Shown piece after piece: positions 43,144 through 44,749 of a DNA stretch of 44,749 bases. Position 1 is the stretch's first letter. Each line of letters opens with the position of its first letter. The notes under the pieces are model-generated. The model ran no database searches, was not told the origin of the DNA, and worked only from the letters and a program-made list of their open reading frames with translations. A program made the translations under genes and the position numbers. The DNA is taken from NCBI GenBank assembly GCA_002299425.1, contig DBNW01000036.1:1-44749 (forward strand). Reading direction: 5' to 3'. The stretch comes from Methylococcaceae bacterium UBA662. Its GTDB lineage: Bacteria; Pseudomonadota; Gammaproteobacteria; Methylococcales; Methylomonadaceae.

Positions 43144-44310
43144 CTACTTCAGTGCCAAAAGCAACCAACCGTAGCCGATACGCTCCTGTTCCAATCGCAA
43201 TTGTTTTTGTAGGCGGTTGTCACGCAAGTCGTCGTAGAGTCCGGCTTCCTTGGCGTTTAATCGGGACAAATCCCGTACCGTTTGCTGGGCTTCCTCGCCC
43301 CAAAACGCTTGATGCGCCATCAAAGTCCGCCTATCCATCAACAACGATTCGGCATGGGCAAAGTGGCTGCGCAATTGATCCAGCATCGCGAAACCGTGCG
43401 TGTCGATATCGCCCCAGTAAAACAGTTCGACGCGGGCTAGCCAGTCCGCCCCGCCCAGCATGTCGAAGCCGTAGCCGGAGCCGAAAATAACCAAGCTGTT
43501 TTCCCGCGCCGGAAAGACTAGGAAATTAATCTCGTTTTCGGTGACAAACACCCTCTGGACTTGAGGATCGAGCTTGGCAAAATCGTCCGCGTTCAACGCA
43601 AGATCCAGACCGGGCAGTCGCCGCGCCAGCGGGTGCCCGCCATCTAGCAGGCGGAAACGCACCCGCTGGGGTTTGTCGCAAAAGCCGTAACGCCGGGCGA
43701 AACCGGCCGCCCTCGTCGCTTCGGTGTCGATAGCCGCCAACGGCAGGCACAAATCCAGCCATTCGCCCAGCACACCGCGCTGGGCTTCGATGAATTTGCT
43801 GTGGACACCGGGCAGATCGACCTGCCGTAGATAAACGCCGGGGCGCGGGTGTTGTTCCAACCAGTCAACAATAGCCAGCAGCCGAGTCCAGTTCGAGCTA
43901 AGTTCCAACGCCCGCAACGGGCGTTTGGCCAGCCACGCGAGCAACTGCGGGCGATTTCGGCGGGTTTCCTCCAGCAACTCGGTAAAGCGGCCCAGCTCGC
44001 GCCGTTTGCCGATGAACGCGGCCGCATCGTCCAGCGTATCCAGCCAGACCTCGGCCGGGATGCTGTTGACGCCCAACACGCGGTGCTTGAATTCGCGCTG
44101 TACGATGCGGCAATGCTTTAATGTGTTCAGCCCGGCGATCCAGGTGCGTACCTCATCGAAGCGCTCGGTCATGTCCGCCGCACTCGGCGATTTCAACAAC
44201 AAACGTTTCGGGAAAAAAGCCTCGCCCGTGACCAGCGCCGTCAGAATCTCGCCCTTGTCCCACAGCTTTTGCGCCTGTGCGCGCAAATCGGCCGCTTGAG
44301 TCCAGCTCAT
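43144..44310 (-). CDS. jetD: Wadjet anti-plasmid protein JetD (DUF3322 and DUF2220)
   Basis: A 388-residue protein with the DUF3322 N-domain (WTQAADLRAQAQKLWDKGEILTAL, then FDEVRTWIAGLNTLKHCRIVQREF) and the Toprim-like DUF2220 C-domain, where WGDIDTHGFAMLDQLR supplies the Asp-x-Asp metal motif and VTENEINFLVF the conserved Glu. JetD is the nuclease subunit of Wadjet; with the JetABC SMC-like motor it cleaves closed circular DNA such as plasmids. The ATG at 44310 overlaps the jetC stop as ATGA, confirming the start and coupling; a longer open frame to 44577 is not used. An Arg- and Trp-rich body follows family pattern. Confidence 0.94.
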   Translation of the reverse strand: MSWTQAADLRAQAQKLWDKGEILTALVTGEAFFPKRLLLKSPSAADMTERFDEVRTWIAGLNTLKHCRIVQREFKHRVLGVNSIPAEVWLDTLDDAAAFIGKRRELGRFTELLEETRRNRPQLLAWLAKRPLRALELSSNWTRLLAIVDWLEQHPRPGVYLRQVDLPGVHSKFIEAQRGVLGEWLDLCLPLAAIDTEATRAAGFARRYGFCDKPQRVRFRLLDGGHPLARRLPGLDLALNADDFAKLDPQVQRVFVTENEINFLVFPARENSLVIFGSGYGFDMLGGADWLARVELFYWGDIDTHGFAMLDQLRSHFAHAESLLMDRRTLMAHQAFWGEEAQQTVRDLSRLNAKEAGLYDDLRDNRLQKQLRLEQERIGYGWLLLALK

Positions 44311-44749
44311 CCGGCCGCCTTCAGCTTCTCGGCGCGGTATGCCTCTATCGTCAGATTGCGTAGTTTCGACGCCCGGCCTTCGTCGTTCTGCACAAAGCCG
44401 ACGGCGGCGACGAACGGCTCGATGATATGGATTTTTTGCAACGGCGTCACAATCAACAGTTGCAGGTTCAGCCGCTCGAACAACCGGAGGCCGTATTGCG
44501 CCGACTCGTCCGAGCCGCGCCCGAAAGCCTCGTCGATGACGACGAAGCGGAACGAGCGCGAACGCACCGCACCCCATTCCAGGCCGAATTGGTAGGCGAG
44601 GCTCGCGGCCAAGATGGTATACGCCAGTTTTTCCTTCTGGCCGCCGGATTTGCCGCCGGAATCGGAGTAATGCTCATGCTCGCTGCGGTCTTCGCGCCAA
44701 CGCTCGCTGGCCCCGAACATAAACCAGTTGCGCACGTCGCTGACCTTGG
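44307..44749 (-). CDS. jetC: Wadjet SMC-like ATPase JetC (C-terminal fragment, cut by window edge)
   Basis: The last 146 residues of an SBCC/SMC-like ATPase; the start lies beyond the right edge. Seen: KVSDVRNWFMFGASERWRED, the ABC signature SGGKSGGQKEKLAYTILAASLAYQF, then the Walker B FRFVVIDEAFGRGSDESAQY and D-loop, and LLIVTPLQKIHIIEPFV. This arrangement is typical of JetC, the ATPase head of the Wadjet motor. Stop and jetD start overlap by 4 nt. jetA and jetB are expected further right in the order A-B-C-D, so operon transcription runs right to left. Confidence 0.93.
   Translation of the reverse strand, partial: KVSDVRNWFMFGASERWREDRSEHEHYSDSGGKSGGQKEKLAYTILAASLAYQFGLEWGAVRSRSFRFVVIDEAFGRGSDESAQYGLRLFERLNLQLLIVTPLQKIHIIEPFVAAVGFVQNDEGRASKLRNLTIEAYRAEKLKAAG

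Noticed and set aside
44311..44577. Longer N-terminus of jetD to 44577
   Set aside because: It overlaps jetC almost entirely; the ATGA overlap at 44307-44310 and family N-terminus set the start at 44310.

Overview
The window looks like chromosomal DNA of a gammaproteobacterial methylotroph, most likely a Methylococcales methanotroph. This is inferred from an MxaJ/XoxJ-like methanol-dehydrogenase-associated binding protein, the gammaproteobacterial gene order pyrG-kdsA-eno-ftsB and proA-nadD-rsfS, exosortase-A-type glycosyltransferases and moderate GC. I see no rRNA, tRNA, insertion sequence or CRISPR array.

Layout. 1-3437: a cut-off proline-rich protein, an MglA-like GTPase, a roadblock protein and a protein that appears to join a kinase-like fold to a metallophosphoesterase. 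3517-7204: an orphan MxaJ-like protein, then a cobalamin unit (sigma70-like promoter, cobalamin riboswitch, structured expression platform, btuB, BtuM-like membrane protein). 7305-12112: secreted RTX M10 protease (minus), uppP, a Uma2-family gene and icd. 12162-16012 (minus): a STAS/periplasmic-binding-like fusion and a PAS-SpoIIE phosphatase, forming a partner-switching pair. 16432-19924: flavin reductase, glgP, trmL. 20013-23253: DUF4242 protein (minus), then a four-gene HPr-rel-A-like operon: Tat-signal protein, PqqD-like protein, HprK-related kinase, nucleotidyltransferase. 23296-29726: exopolysaccharide genes (CapK-like enzyme, three GT4 glycosyltransferases, ugd). 29819-37112: pyrG, a Uma2 gene, kdsA, eno, ftsB, proA, nadD, rsfS, ended by a strong terminator. 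37344-39442 (minus): arsR-arsC-acr3. 39506-40723 (minus): ispG. 40897-43123: two TerD paralogues and an ATP-grasp protein. 43144-44749 (minus): jetD and the 3' end of jetC of a Wadjet defence system that runs off the right edge.

How the genes work together. The cobalamin block is a B12-controlled uptake unit spanning both membranes. The STAS and SpoIIE genes overlap by 4 nt and probably act on each other. The HPr-rel-A operon combines a peptide-binding-type protein, an HPr-kinase-like enzyme and a nucleotidyltransferase behind an exported protein, beside an exosortase-type polysaccharide locus. It is my best candidate for a poorly described system. The second is the GTPase/roadblock/kinase-like-phosphatase module at the left end. 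The right end (Ter module plus Wadjet) looks like a small stress and defence patch.
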